A stretch of DNA of 64,000 nucleotides, taken from the NCBI RefSeq assembly GCF_007923445.1, contig NZ_VOJI01000006.1, forward strand, positions 1-64,000, read 5' to 3'. The notes under the pieces are model-generated. The model saw only the letters and a list, made by a program, of their open reading frames with translations. It did no database searches and was not told the origin of the DNA. The position numbers and the translations under genes are program-made. The DNA comes from Puniceibacterium confluentis (GTDB taxonomy: Bacteria; Pseudomonadota; Alphaproteobacteria; Rhodobacterales; Rhodobacteraceae). Below are positions 43,449-51,512 of the stretch, in pieces (positions within the stretch are counted from its first letter, which is position 1; every line of letters starts with the position of its first letter).

Positions 43449-44849
43449 TCACTTCGGCCCGATCATATCTTCGGGGCGGACCACGCGGTCAAACGTCTCG
43501 GCATCGACAAAACCGAGGGCAATCGCCTCTTCTTTCAGCGTCGTGCCGTTCTTGTGCGCGGTCTTGGCAACCTTGGTGGCGTTGTCGTAGCCGATGGTCG
43601 GTGCCAGTGCCGTGACCAGCATCAGCGATTCCTTCATCAGCTTGTCGATCCGCGCCACATTGGCCTGGGTCCCGACAACCATGTTGTCGGTGAAACTGCC
43701 TGCCGCATCGCCCAGCAGCTGCATCGATTGCAGCACATTGTACGACATCATCGGGTTGTAGACATTAAGCTCGAAGTGCCCCTGCGAGCCGGCAAAGCCG
43801 ACGGCGGCGTCATTGCCCATCACCTGGGCGCAGACCATCGTCAGCGCCTCGGCCTGGGTCGGATTGACCTTGCCCGGCATGATCGAGGATCCGGGTTCGT
43901 TTTCCGGCAGGATCAGCTCGCCCAGACCGGAGCGGGGACCCGAGCCGAGCAGGCGCATGTCGTTGGCGATCTTGAACAGGCTCGCCGCGACGGTTTTGAG
44001 GGCACCCGAGAACATCACCATGGCGTCATGGGCGGCCAGCGCCTCGAACTTGTTCGGCGCGGTCACGAAGGGCAGGCCGGTGATCGCGGCGATTTCGGCG
44101 GCAACGCGGCTGTCCCAGCCCTTGCGGGTGTTGAGTCCGGTGCCGACGGCGGTGCCGCCCTGCGCCAGTTCGTAGATGTCGGGCAGGCACATCTCGACCC
44201 GCTTGATGCCCTGTGCCACCTGGTGTGCATAGCCGCCGAATTCCTGGCCCAGAGTGAGCGGGGTGGCGTCCTGCGTGTGGGTGCGGCCGATCTTGATGAT
44301 GTCCTTGAACTCGTCCGCCTTGGCAACCAGCGCCGCGTGCAGCTTGCGCAGGCCGGGCAGCAGCGTGTCCCGGGCGCTCATGCCGATGGCCACATGCATC
44401 GCTGTCGGAAAGGTGTCGTTGGAGCTCTGGCCCATGTTGCAGTGATCGTTGGGGTGCACAGGCTTTTTGCTGCCCAACTCGCCGCCGAGCATCTCGATCG
44501 CCCGGTTCGAGATCACCTCGTTCGCGTTCATGTTCGACTGGGTGCCGGACCCGGTCTGCCAGACTACCAGCGGGAAGTTGTCATCGAACTTGCCCTCGAT
44601 CACTTCCTGTGCGGCGGCGGTGATGGCATTGCCGACTTCGGGCTGCATGTCGCCCTGCATCATGTTGACGGTGGCGCAGGCTTTCTTGATCACACCCAGC
44701 GCACGGATGATGGTGACCGGCTGGCGTTCCCATCCGATGGGAAAGTTCATGATCGAGCGCTGGGTCTGTGCGCCCCAGTACTTGTCACCGGGCACCTCAA
44801 GCGGGCCAAAGCTGTCGGTTTCCGTGCGGGTTGCGGATGTCTGGGCCAT
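43449..44849 (-). CDS. fumC: Class II fumarate hydratase
   Basis: A 466-residue iron-independent fumarase of the TCA cycle, converting fumarate and malate. Signatures: [51 protein letters not shown] and the catalytic loop [15 protein letters not shown]. Full length for the family. First gene of the fumC-DUF4169-RHH-hypothetical string on the minus strand. Confidence 0.97.
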   Translation of the reverse strand: MAQTSATRTETDSFGPLEVPGDKYWGAQTQRSIMNFPIGWERQPVTIIRALGVIKKACATVNMMQGDMQPEVGNAITAAAQEVIEGKFDDNFPLVVWQTGSGTQSNMNANEVISNRAIEMLGGELGSKKPVHPNDHCNMGQSSNDTFPTAMHVAIGMSARDTLLPGLRKLHAALVAKADEFKDIIKIGRTHTQDATPLTLGQEFGGYAHQVAQGIKRVEMCLPDIYELAQGGTAVGTGLNTRKGWDSRVAAEIAAITGLPFVTAPNKFEALAAHDAMVMFSGALKTVAASLFKIANDMRLLGSGPRSGLGELILPENEPGSSIMPGKVNPTQAEALTMVCAQVMGNDAAVGFAGSQGHFELNVYNPMMSYNVLQSMQLLGDAAGSFTDNMVVGTQANVARIDKLMKESLMLVTALAPTIGYDNATKVAKTAHKNGTTLKEEAIALGFVDAETFDRVVRPEDMIGPK

Positions 44850-44934
44850 GAAACGTTCCTGTCCTATGCAATCACGCGGGGTTTACCGTCGGGATCGACA
44901 GGGGGCAATCCGCAAGATGTCGTCGGGGCAGGTG

Positions 44935-45444
44935 TTACTTGCGAAAACTGTCCAGACTGACCACATCCGCGTCTTTCTTGTCCGCTTTGGCCGAGCTGCC
45001 GAGTTTTGGTTTCGCAGCCGGGGCTGCCGGTTTTGCTTCACCGGCGGTCTCTGCACTGTCTTCGGCATCGACCTCGTCGTCGTCCTCTTCTTCGTGCGTT
45101 TCAAAACGCAGGCCGAATTCGACAGAGGGGTCGACAAACGTCTTGATCGCGTCATAGGGAATGTACAGTCGTTCGGGCGCCTCGCCAAAGTTCAGCGAGA
45201 CGGAAAAGCCTTCGTCGGTGACGTCCAGATTGTCGTACCAGTGTTGCATCACGACGGTCATCTCGCCGGGGTATCTGTCCGACAGCCAATCGGCAATTTC
45301 GACATCCGGATGCGCCGTGTCAAAGGTGATGAAGAAGTGATGCTCGCCCGGGAGGCCATCAGCCTGAACCGAGGTCAGGACCTCCTGGATGAGGCCGCGC
45401 ATCGCGCGATGCATCAGATTTCCATAGTCAATTCCGCGGGACAT
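44935..45444 (-). CDS. SspB family ClpXP adaptor
   Basis: A 169-residue protein of the alphaproteobacterial SspB family, which delivers ssrA-tagged proteins to ClpXP. The N-terminal substrate-binding domain covers DYGNLMHRAMRGLIQEVLTSVQADGLPGEHHFFITFDT to FGLRFE (1-120); an acidic, disordered linker follows; the C-terminal VVSLDSFRK is the ClpX-binding XB motif. ATG 45444 was chosen as the family start. Functionally it links to the tmRNA gene 2.5 kb away, which encodes the tag it recognises. Confidence 0.92.
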   Translation of the reverse strand: MSRGIDYGNLMHRAMRGLIQEVLTSVQADGLPGEHHFFITFDTAHPDVEIADWLSDRYPGEMTVVMQHWYDNLDVTDEGFSVSLNFGEAPERLYIPYDAIKTFVDPSVEFGLRFETHEEEDDDEVDAEDSAETAGEAKPAAPAAKPKLGSSAKADKKDADVVSLDSFRK

Positions 45445-45552
45445 GCCGCAATCCCTTCTGGTTTTAACAATTACCATATTCTATTTGCCGCGAAACAAAA
45501 GGGGACACCAGCGCATTTTTCCGGCGGCGGTTTCCGCGCTGCGCAGACGCCC

Positions 45553-46809
45553 TCAGAGCAGAGAAAGCCCCCAACCCGCCAGCGCCATGATCGGCAGGGT
45601 CAGCAGAGGGCCGCGGTGCCAGACCAGGAGCAACAGAGCCGCCAGCGCGATCAGCATCACTGCGTCGGGCCGCAGACTCGTGGCGTCGGGCACGGGCAGG
45701 GACACAGGTCCGAACGTCTGTTGTGACACCCGCGCGAACACCACGTGCAGCGCGAACCAGACCGACAGATTGAGAATCACGCCAACAACAGCCGCCGTGA
45801 TCGCCGACAAAGCGGATTTCAGGCGCGGACGTGTCTGCAGATGTTCGACAAAAGGCGCCCCGGCAAAGATCCACAGAAAGCAGGGCACAAAGGTCATCCA
45901 CAGGGTCAGCGCCCCGGCCGCGAGCGACAGGCCGATACCGCCCGACGCATACCCGGTGAGCATTCCGACAAACTGCGTGACCAGGATCAGCGGGCCGGGG
46001 GTCGTCTCGGCCAGACCCAGCGCATCGACCATCTGCAGCGGGTCAAGCCAGCCGCGCGCGCCCACCACTTCCTGCGCCATGTAGGCAAGAACGGCATAGG
46101 CGCCGCCAAAGGTCACCACGGCGAGTTTGGCAAAAAAGGCCGAGAGGTCAAAGAGCAGTGTCTGCCCGCCCAGGGCCAGCAGCGGCAACGGCAGCAGCCA
46201 GAGACCGGCCCAGAAAACGATGACACCGGGGCGGAAGGTGCCCGCCGGCAGGCGCTCCGGTACCCGCGCCGGTGCGCCGCGGCCCGCACGCAGGGCACCG
46301 AACAGGGCGGCGGACAGGATCAACAGCGGAAACGGCACCGCAAACAGGAAGATGGCGGTAAAACTCAGGGCGGCAACGGCGGCCATGTCCGGTCCGGTCA
46401 ATCCCTTGCGCATAAGGCGAAGCAGCGCCTCGATCACGATGACGATCACCGTGGCCTTGACGCCCAGAAGCAGGGCCTCGGTCTGCGGCAGGGCGCCATA
46501 GCGGGCATAAAGCAGCGTAAGACCGGCGATCACCAGGGCGCCGGGCAACACAAACAGCACCCCGGCCAGCAGCCCGCCCCCGGTGCCGCGCAGCCGCCAG
46601 CCGGCATAGGTGGCCAGTTGCATCGCCTCTGGACCGGGCAGCAACATGCAGAACCCCAGCGCGTTGAGGAACTGTTGCTCGCTCAGCCAGGGGCGTTGGT
46701 CCACCAGTTCGCGGTGCATGACACCGATCTGCGCCGCAGGTCCGCCAAAGGACAACAGGCCGATGCGACCGAAAACCCGCAACATTTCGGACCAGGAGGG
46801 CGGATTCAT
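45553..46809 (-). CDS. chrA: Chromate transporter ChrA
   Basis: A 418-residue CHR-family permease with two homologous halves, each opening with a CHR motif: GRIGLLSFGGPAAQIGVMHREL and FAKLAVVTFGGAYAVLAYMAQEVV. About ten transmembrane helices. ChrA exports chromate as a sulfate analogue. No chrB regulator is adjacent, so a housekeeping anion role is also possible. Confidence 0.92.
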   Translation of the reverse strand: MNPPSWSEMLRVFGRIGLLSFGGPAAQIGVMHRELVDQRPWLSEQQFLNALGFCMLLPGPEAMQLATYAGWRLRGTGGGLLAGVLFVLPGALVIAGLTLLYARYGALPQTEALLLGVKATVIVIVIEALLRLMRKGLTGPDMAAVAALSFTAIFLFAVPFPLLILSAALFGALRAGRGAPARVPERLPAGTFRPGVIVFWAGLWLLPLPLLALGGQTLLFDLSAFFAKLAVVTFGGAYAVLAYMAQEVVGARGWLDPLQMVDALGLAETTPGPLILVTQFVGMLTGYASGGIGLSLAAGALTLWMTFVPCFLWIFAGAPFVEHLQTRPRLKSALSAITAAVVGVILNLSVWFALHVVFARVSQQTFGPVSLPVPDATSLRPDAVMLIALAALLLLVWHRGPLLTLPIMALAGWGLSLL

Positions 46810-46893
46810 GGGGCAGCCCCTGTATTCAGTGATCTGTACGCAGCAGTGTTTGCAGCGATGGCGTCTGTCAACACGAAACGGCGGCGCGCACGC

Positions 46894-47544
46894 CTAGCTC
46901 ATGACCTTGCTGATTTCCCGCAGTATCTTGAGGCGGATGGCCCGCGGATAGTCGCGGTGACCGCGGGCGGTGACTACAAAGCCGTCCTTGGTGACCAGCG
47001 TTCTGCGATAGAAATTGCTGATCGCGATACCAAGGGATTCGATGGCGATGCCGTTGATGGTCACCCCCAGACGTTCGGCGCGGCGGCGCATCGGACCGAC
47101 CTCGGAGCCGGCATTGGGTGTACCGTCGCCCGATACGTCGACGATGCGGCGCGCACAGTCGGCAACCTCGCCAAAGTGGTTCAGCGCAAAGGCCAGCGCT
47201 TCGGCAGGCGCCGTGTCGGACAGGACAAAGGCGCGGGGCATGGCGCGGGCGGCGGCCGAAAACCGGGCGACATCCAGGGCGCTGCGCATCCGGGTCCAGG
47301 GCAGGGTGACGTGCTGACTGGCGACGCCCGACCACTGAATCACCGCCAGCGCGACCTGATCACGTACCAGAATTTCGGCGATCGCCGGGTCTTGCAACGC
47401 ATCCGCAAGTCCATCCACCTGCAGGCGATATTCCCCCGGGTCCACGGAATTGGAAACGTCCATCGTCAGCAAAAGCGCGGTTTCACAAGCATTTGCAAGG
47501 CTTGCTTCAAGAGACACACAAAGGGTCAGCACAAGACGCCACAT
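46894..47544 (-). CDS. DUF1194 secreted von Willebrand-A-like protein
   Basis: A 216-residue protein with a signal peptide (MWRLVLTLCVSLEASLANA) and a vWA-type fold with MIDAS LLTMDVSNSVDPGEY, then CARRIVDVSGDGTPNAG. This is the DUF1194 pattern common in alphaproteobacteria. Function unknown; vWA domains usually bind metal-dependent partners. It lies just downstream of ssrA on the same strand. Confidence 0.85.
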   Translation of the reverse strand: MWRLVLTLCVSLEASLANACETALLLTMDVSNSVDPGEYRLQVDGLADALQDPAIAEILVRDQVALAVIQWSGVASQHVTLPWTRMRSALDVARFSAAARAMPRAFVLSDTAPAEALAFALNHFGEVADCARRIVDVSGDGTPNAGSEVGPMRRRAERLGVTINGIAIESLGIAISNFYRRTLVTKDGFVVTARGHRDYPRAIRLKILREISKVMS

Positions 47545-47557
47545 GCCGCCATTGGGC

Positions 47558-47613
47558 CTGTGATTGCGGGTCCGGTCAAGGGACCATGCTGCGGACCATG
47601 CTGTGATTGCGGG
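47558..47613. repeat. Short direct repeats in the DUF1194 leader
   Basis: CTGTGATTGCGGG occurs at 47558-47570 and 47601-47613, and GGACCATGCT at 47581-47590 and 47593-47602. They lie between the 3' end of the tmRNA and the DUF1194 start. Possibly a small local duplication. Confidence 0.55.
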
Positions 47614-47616
47614 AAA

Positions 47617-47931
47617 GTGCAGGCTTCTGTTGCCAGGTGCCTGCGAACCCCGCCTTACGCTGCTAGGCGCAAGGGCTTAAGAGTTCGATGTTTCCGACCG
47701 CTTACGCGGCAAGAGCCACCGGAGCACGATTGTCATTTGCAATTGTACTTTTCGGACCGATAACGGTGGTACCTCACCGGAACAAAGCAAAACCCCTTTA
47801 GACGTTCGTCGATCCTATTTCCACCCCATGACCGCCAAATGAACGGGGGTAATGGTGGAGTGGCCGGGTACCGCCCCCGGGTCCGATCCGCTTATTACGA
47901 GCGCGTTTATGTCCATAGTCTGTTGCCAGAC
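47617..47931 (-). ncRNA. ssrA: tmRNA, two-piece circularly permuted form
   Basis: On the minus strand the tag frame at 47740-47702 reads ANDNRAPVALAA-stop, the alphaproteobacterial proteolysis tag. The coding piece begins at 47827 with GGGGTGGAAATAGGATCGACG, the canonical tmRNA 5' end (shortened here). Upstream in the precursor lies the acceptor piece, ending in CCACTCCACCA at 47853; its CCACTCC pairs with GGGGTGG (one G-U) to rebuild the acceptor stem. The pieces are separated by a 25-base excised spacer (47828-47852). The coding piece probably ends after the hairpin at 47644-47619; the 5' end at about 47931 is set by the promoter. tmRNA rescues stalled ribosomes with SmpB; SspB (44935-45444) handles the tagged products. 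Confidence 0.95.
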
Positions 47932-47937
47932 AGGTTG

Positions 47938-47966
47938 AATATAGGCGCGTCGCAGCGGCATTTCAA
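47938..47966 (-). promoter_or_regulatory. Promoter of ssrA
   Basis: On the minus strand: TTGAAA (47966-47961), 17-base spacer, TATATT (47943-47938). Start would be near 47931, directly at a hairpin GTCTG-GCAA-CAGAC that opens the acceptor piece. Confidence 0.8.
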
Positions 47967-48041
47967 TGGCGATCTGCTGTCGCCGCGCGACAGCTGCCGC
48001 GCGTTCTGGCAGGCATGCGCCAAGGGCGGCCCTGCATCGGC

Positions 48042-48392
48042 TCAGAAGTTGGCCCAAAGCAGCCAGGCCGCAACGACAGCTTCGAAGAAAAAGTATAGAA
48101 AAGCCTTTGGTTGCGGTGGGTTGTCGATCGACATTGACACGATTCTGCCAGCAGCGGCCCCGGTGTAGGCGATCCCCATCATGGCATAGGCCATCGGGGT
48201 GCCCAACAGGATGCAGCCAAGGCCAAGGGCGACAAACAGGCCGCCGGTCGACGCGCGCACTTCGCTCAGGCCCATGGTGCTGTGCGTCGGCGCCAGGTCA
48301 AGCACCCGCGCGGTGTAGCGCGGCGCCAGGAATCCGAACAGCCCGAGGGCAACGGTGAGCAGGGCACAGGTGAGGTTGAGAAGATCGGTCAT
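48042..48392 (-). CDS. DUF4345 family small membrane protein
   Basis: A 116-residue protein with four predicted transmembrane helices (LTCALLTVALGLFGFLAP, GGLFVALGLGCILLG, AMMGIAYTGAAAGRIVSM, LYFFFEAVVAAWLLWANF) and the EVRASTGGLF motif of DUF4345. Function unknown. It precedes ssrA on the same strand by about 75 bases, but ssrA has its own promoter. Confidence 0.82.
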   Translation of the reverse strand: MTDLLNLTCALLTVALGLFGFLAPRYTARVLDLAPTHSTMGLSEVRASTGGLFVALGLGCILLGTPMAYAMMGIAYTGAAAGRIVSMSIDNPPQPKAFLYFFFEAVVAAWLLWANF

Positions 48393-48554
48393 TCAGGGCT
48401 CCAAACCGGGTTGCGCTGCGATCTAGCGCCGTGGTGGCATCCGGGAAGGGGCGAACAGGCTGTGTCTGGCGCTGCCCTTCAGGCAGCGGTGCGACACCTG
48501 CGCGCCCCGGTACGGCCGACGGGCAAGCCGGGGGTGGCGCGGGTCCGCCCGGTG

Positions 48555-49283
48555 TCAGCTGTGCGCCGCCCGCGGGGCGAGCAGGCTGCGGGCCAGGTTG
48601 CGGGTGTAGCTTTCCAGTTCCAGCAGCGCCGAGTCGGTTCCCGCCGGGTCGCGGTGTTCCAGCGCATCGGCAATCTCTGTGTGCAGGCCCAGAATGATGT
48701 CGCGTGACCGTGCGCTGAAGGTGATCATGTTCATCAGCGGCTGCATCGCTTCGACCGCGCCGGCCAACTGGTAGGACAGCACCGGATTGCCCGCAGCGTC
48801 GACCAGGGCGCGGTGAAAGGTGACATCCGAGGCACAGAAGGCCTCGTCCGTCAGGCGCGGTCGGCTCTGGATGCCGATCTCGGCGCGCAGGGTGTCAAGC
48901 TGCGCCCGGGTACGGCGCGCGGCGGCCAGCGGGGCGCAGGCGCGCTCCAGCGCATAGCGCGCCTCGCAGGCGACATCAAAGCTGATCGCGTTCATCGACA
49001 GCAGCAACGTCGATGTGGTGATCTGCTGGTTATGCGCCTCGGCGTAAGAGAGATGGTTGACGAAGGCGCCGCCGGTGGCACCCCGCTGGGTGCGGATCAG
49101 GTTTTGCGCGGCAAGGCGTTTCAGCGCCTCGCGCACCGTGGGACGCGAGACCGAGAACTGTTCTGCCAGTTCGGATTCCGAGGGCAGCCGGTCCCCCACA
49201 AGCAGTCTGCCGCCAACAATTGCGTCGCGGATCGACTGGGCGATCTGGGCCGAGAGATCGGCGGGGCGTTCAGGTTTCTTCAT
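48555..49283 (-). CDS. FadR-subfamily GntR transcriptional regulator
   Basis: A 242-residue repressor. The N-terminal winged helix (about 10-78) contains RDAIVGGRLLVGDRLPSESELAEQFSVSRPTVREALKRLAAQNLI; the C-terminal FCD domain has the histidines DVTFHRALVDAAGNP and LGLHTEIADALEHRDP that bind metal plus a carboxylate effector. It is divergent from the DUF2182-DUF1326-DinB operon, and two identical palindromic sites lie between them, so it most likely controls both itself and that operon. Confidence 0.92.
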   Translation of the reverse strand: MKKPERPADLSAQIAQSIRDAIVGGRLLVGDRLPSESELAEQFSVSRPTVREALKRLAAQNLIRTQRGATGGAFVNHLSYAEAHNQQITTSTLLLSMNAISFDVACEARYALERACAPLAAARRTRAQLDTLRAEIGIQSRPRLTDEAFCASDVTFHRALVDAAGNPVLSYQLAGAVEAMQPLMNMITFSARSRDIILGLHTEIADALEHRDPAGTDSALLELESYTRNLARSLLAPRAAHS

Positions 49284-49328
49284 ATGTCTGACATTTAGGA
49301 TTTGATCGCTATTTAAATGTCTGACATT
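49284..49328. promoter_or_regulatory. Twin operators ATGTCTGACATT
   Basis: ATGTCTGACATT occurs at 49284-49295 and again at 49317-49328, start-to-start 33 bases (about three helical turns). Each contains the near-palindrome ATGTC-T-GACAT, which fits the TnGTnnnACnA consensus of FadR/GntR operators. The first site touches the gntR start; the second lies 35 bases before the DUF2182 start. Confidence 0.8.
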
Positions 49329-49362
49329 CCTAGGGTCAAGAGATGAGTCGGGAGAGAGCATC

Positions 49363-50115
49363 TTGCAGGGGATCATCCGCAGCGGCCTTTGGCTGGGCTA
49401 TTTCGCGGTCATTCTGGGCGCCTGGGCCGTGCTGTATGCCATGAGTGTCGGCATGGGGCTGGACCTGCTGGGACGCCCGGGGCCAGGGATGTCGCCGCCG
49501 ACGGTGATGCCGATGGCGCGGTTTGCGCCGCTGTTTGCCATGTGGGCGGTGATGATGGCGGCAATGATGTTGCCGACATTGGTGCCGACGCTGCGCTCTT
49601 ACGAGGATCTGATGACCAGCGCCAATGGCACGCGGGCCGGGTGGCTGGGGGTTCTGCTGGGTTATTTTGCGGTCTGGGTAGGCTTTGCTGCCGTGATCGC
49701 GGCGCTGCAATTGCGGCTGCTCTCTGCCGGGTTGGTGGATGGTCTGGGCGTCGCGACGACGCGCGGCCTGTCGGTGGGTCTGCTGCTGCTGGTGGGGCTG
49801 TATCAGTTCAGCCGGGCCAAGGCGGTCTGTCATGGGGTCTGCCACGCGCCGACACTGTATTTCCTGCGCCACTGGCGCACCGGAATTGACGGCGGGCTGC
49901 GCATGGGGCTGGGACTGGGAGTTTATTGCGCAGGCTGCTGCTGGGGCTTCATGGCGCTGGGATTTGTCGGCGGGGTGATGAGCCTGGCCTGGATGGGACT
50001 GGCGACGCTGTGCATGGTGATCGAGAAACTGCCACAGGTGGGGCGGTATGTGACCCGGCCGATTGGCGCGGCGCTGGTCGCGGGCGCCGTTGCAATGGGC
50101 GCGGGTGTGATCTGA
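49363..50115 (+). CDS. DUF2182 polytopic membrane protein with Cys/His motifs
   Basis: A 250-residue inner-membrane protein with about seven helices, the DUF2182 ('predicted metal-binding membrane protein') family. Signatures: FAMWAVMMAAMMLPTLVPTLRSYED (58-82), AKAVCHGVCHAP (Cys156, His157, Cys160, His161) and YCAGCCWGFM (Cys189, Cys192, Cys193). The cysteine pairs facing the membrane surface suggest a metal or thiol function. Start is TTG 49363 behind GGGAGAG; no usable in-frame ATG is upstream. First gene of an operon with DUF1326 and DinB, ten bases before the next gene. Confidence 0.85.
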   Translation: MQGIIRSGLWLGYFAVILGAWAVLYAMSVGMGLDLLGRPGPGMSPPTVMPMARFAPLFAMWAVMMAAMMLPTLVPTLRSYEDLMTSANGTRAGWLGVLLGYFAVWVGFAAVIAALQLRLLSAGLVDGLGVATTRGLSVGLLLLVGLYQFSRAKAVCHGVCHAPTLYFLRHWRTGIDGGLRMGLGLGVYCAGCCWGFMALGFVGGVMSLAWMGLATLCMVIEKLPQVGRYVTRPIGAALVAGAVAMGAGVI

Positions 50116-50125
50116 GGAGGCGGGA

Positions 50126-50833
50126 ATGGCGATAACACGGGTACCGGGGGCGGACAGGCTGCCGATCAGCCAGCGGATCGACCAGCGCCTGGGCAATCCC
50201 AGGCGGCGCAGGATGGCGCCGACCGACTGGGCGATCAAGGGCGAGCTGTTCATGAACTGCTCGTGCACGGTGTTCTGCCCCTGCGTGGTCAGCCTTGGGG
50301 CGCATCCGCCGACCGAGGGACATTGTCATGCCTGGATGGCGATCGCCATCGACTCGGGGCATTACGAGGGCGAGAGCCTGGACGGGCTGAATGTCGGGCT
50401 GATGGTCGAGATTCCGGGGCGCATGGCTGAAGGCGGCTGGAAAGTCGCCGCCTATGTCGACGAGCGGGCTTCGGGCAGGGCCTACCACGGGTTGCTGCAG
50501 ATCTTTTCCGGCGCGGCCGGCGGCACGACGGGGCTGTTCACCATGCTGGTGAGCGACATCGTCGGCGCCGAGCGCGAGAAGGTCGAAATCCTGCGCGAGG
50601 GGCGCAGGCGCGGGCTGTATATCGGGCGCAAGATCCAGGGCGAGATCGAGATGCTGGACGGAGCGGATCCGGAGAATCCGGTGATGATCCGCAATTCCAG
50701 CTATTGGATGGGGCCGGATATCATCGCTGCCAGGGGAGTGAAATCCAAGGTGCGGGATTACGGGCGGATCTGGGATTTTGGCGGCAAGTCCGCCGAGATC
50801 TGCCCGATCGATTGGAAGGGGCCCAAGCCGTGA
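50126..50833 (+). CDS. DUF1326 domain protein
   Basis: A 235-residue soluble protein. The DUF1326 core begins at WAIKGELFMNCSCTVFCPCVVSLGAHPPTEGHCHAW, giving Cys45, 47, 51, 53 and His66-Cys67-His68, an obvious metal-binding candidate. The first 30 residues are a basic extension not seen in the core. A strong GAGGAGGCGGG site precedes the ATG. DUF1326 and DUF2182 genes are often neighbours, and DUF1326 has no established function. It overlaps the DinB start by four bases (GTGA). Confidence 0.85.
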   Translation: MAITRVPGADRLPISQRIDQRLGNPRRRRMAPTDWAIKGELFMNCSCTVFCPCVVSLGAHPPTEGHCHAWMAIAIDSGHYEGESLDGLNVGLMVEIPGRMAEGGWKVAAYVDERASGRAYHGLLQIFSGAAGGTTGLFTMLVSDIVGAEREKVEILREGRRRGLYIGRKIQGEIEMLDGADPENPVMIRNSSYWMGPDIIAARGVKSKVRDYGRIWDFGGKSAEICPIDWKGPKP

Positions 50834-51339
50834 TCAGCCCGTCCTACTGCACCACGATGGCGCGATACAATGCCTGGCAGAACGGCCAGTTGCGTGCGGC
50901 CTTCGCGGTGCTTTCGGCGGCGGACTGGGCGCAGGAGCGCGGGGCTTTCTTTGGCTCGATCCGCGCCACGGCGAGCCATCTGCTCTGGGGTGACACGATC
51001 TGGATGAGCCGTTTCGACGGCGGCGATGCCCCGGCGGGTGGCATTGCCGACAGCGGTGCCATGGTCAGCACGGTTTCCGAGTGGTCGCTGGCGCGGGGGC
51101 TGCTGGATGCGCGGATCGCGCGTTGGGCCGAGGGACTGCGGCCAGAGGATCTGGACGGGCCGCTGACCTGGTATTCCGGGGCGGTGCGGGCACAGGTGAC
51201 CCAACCTCTGGCACTGTGTGTGGCGCATATGTTCAACCACCAGACCCATCACCGCGGGCAGATCCACGCGATGCTCACCGCGGCAGGCAGCACGGCACCG
51301 GTGTCGGATCTGGCGTTCATGCCTGCCGCGCCGGGATGA
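50830..51339 (+). CDS. DinB family metal-dependent protein
   Basis: A 169-residue four-helix-bundle protein. The histidine triad that holds the metal in DinB/YfiT enzymes is visible: His50 (TASHLLWGDTIWM), His137 and His141 (AHMFNHQTHHRGQIHAML). Relatives are bacillithiol/mycothiol-type thiol transferases or hydrolases; the name comes from the DNA-damage gene of Bacillus. GTG start at 50830 overlaps the DUF1326 stop. Last gene of the GntR-controlled operon. Confidence 0.88.
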   Translation: MISPSYCTTMARYNAWQNGQLRAAFAVLSAADWAQERGAFFGSIRATASHLLWGDTIWMSRFDGGDAPAGGIADSGAMVSTVSEWSLARGLLDARIARWAEGLRPEDLDGPLTWYSGAVRAQVTQPLALCVAHMFNHQTHHRGQIHAMLTAAGSTAPVSDLAFMPAAPG

Positions 51340-51512
51340 CGGGTGACGCGCGCGTGCCGCGACGCCCCACCCGCCATCCCGCAAGGTGCCGCGGTGTCGG
51401 CGATCCGGTCAGGTGACATGAGACAGCCCGCGGCGGGGGCGGCACCTGGCGGGCAGGCGACAGATTTGGAACGAGAAAACGCGGGGGCTGCCTCGCGAGG
51501 ACAGGAGAACGG

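Noticed and set aside
45745-47763. Plus-strand open frame across chrA, DUF1194 and part of ssrA
   Set aside because: Crosses two genes and the tmRNA on the other strand; composition is that of a shadow frame.
47617-47790. First suspected to be a 6S RNA because of the CTGGCAACAG end and stem-rich sequence
   Set aside because: The ANDNRAPVALAA frame, the GGGG...GATCGACG start and the CCA-ended acceptor piece identify it as tmRNA instead.
47839-48168. Plus-strand open frame over the tmRNA acceptor piece
   Set aside because: Antisense to ssrA; codons are explained by the RNA structure.
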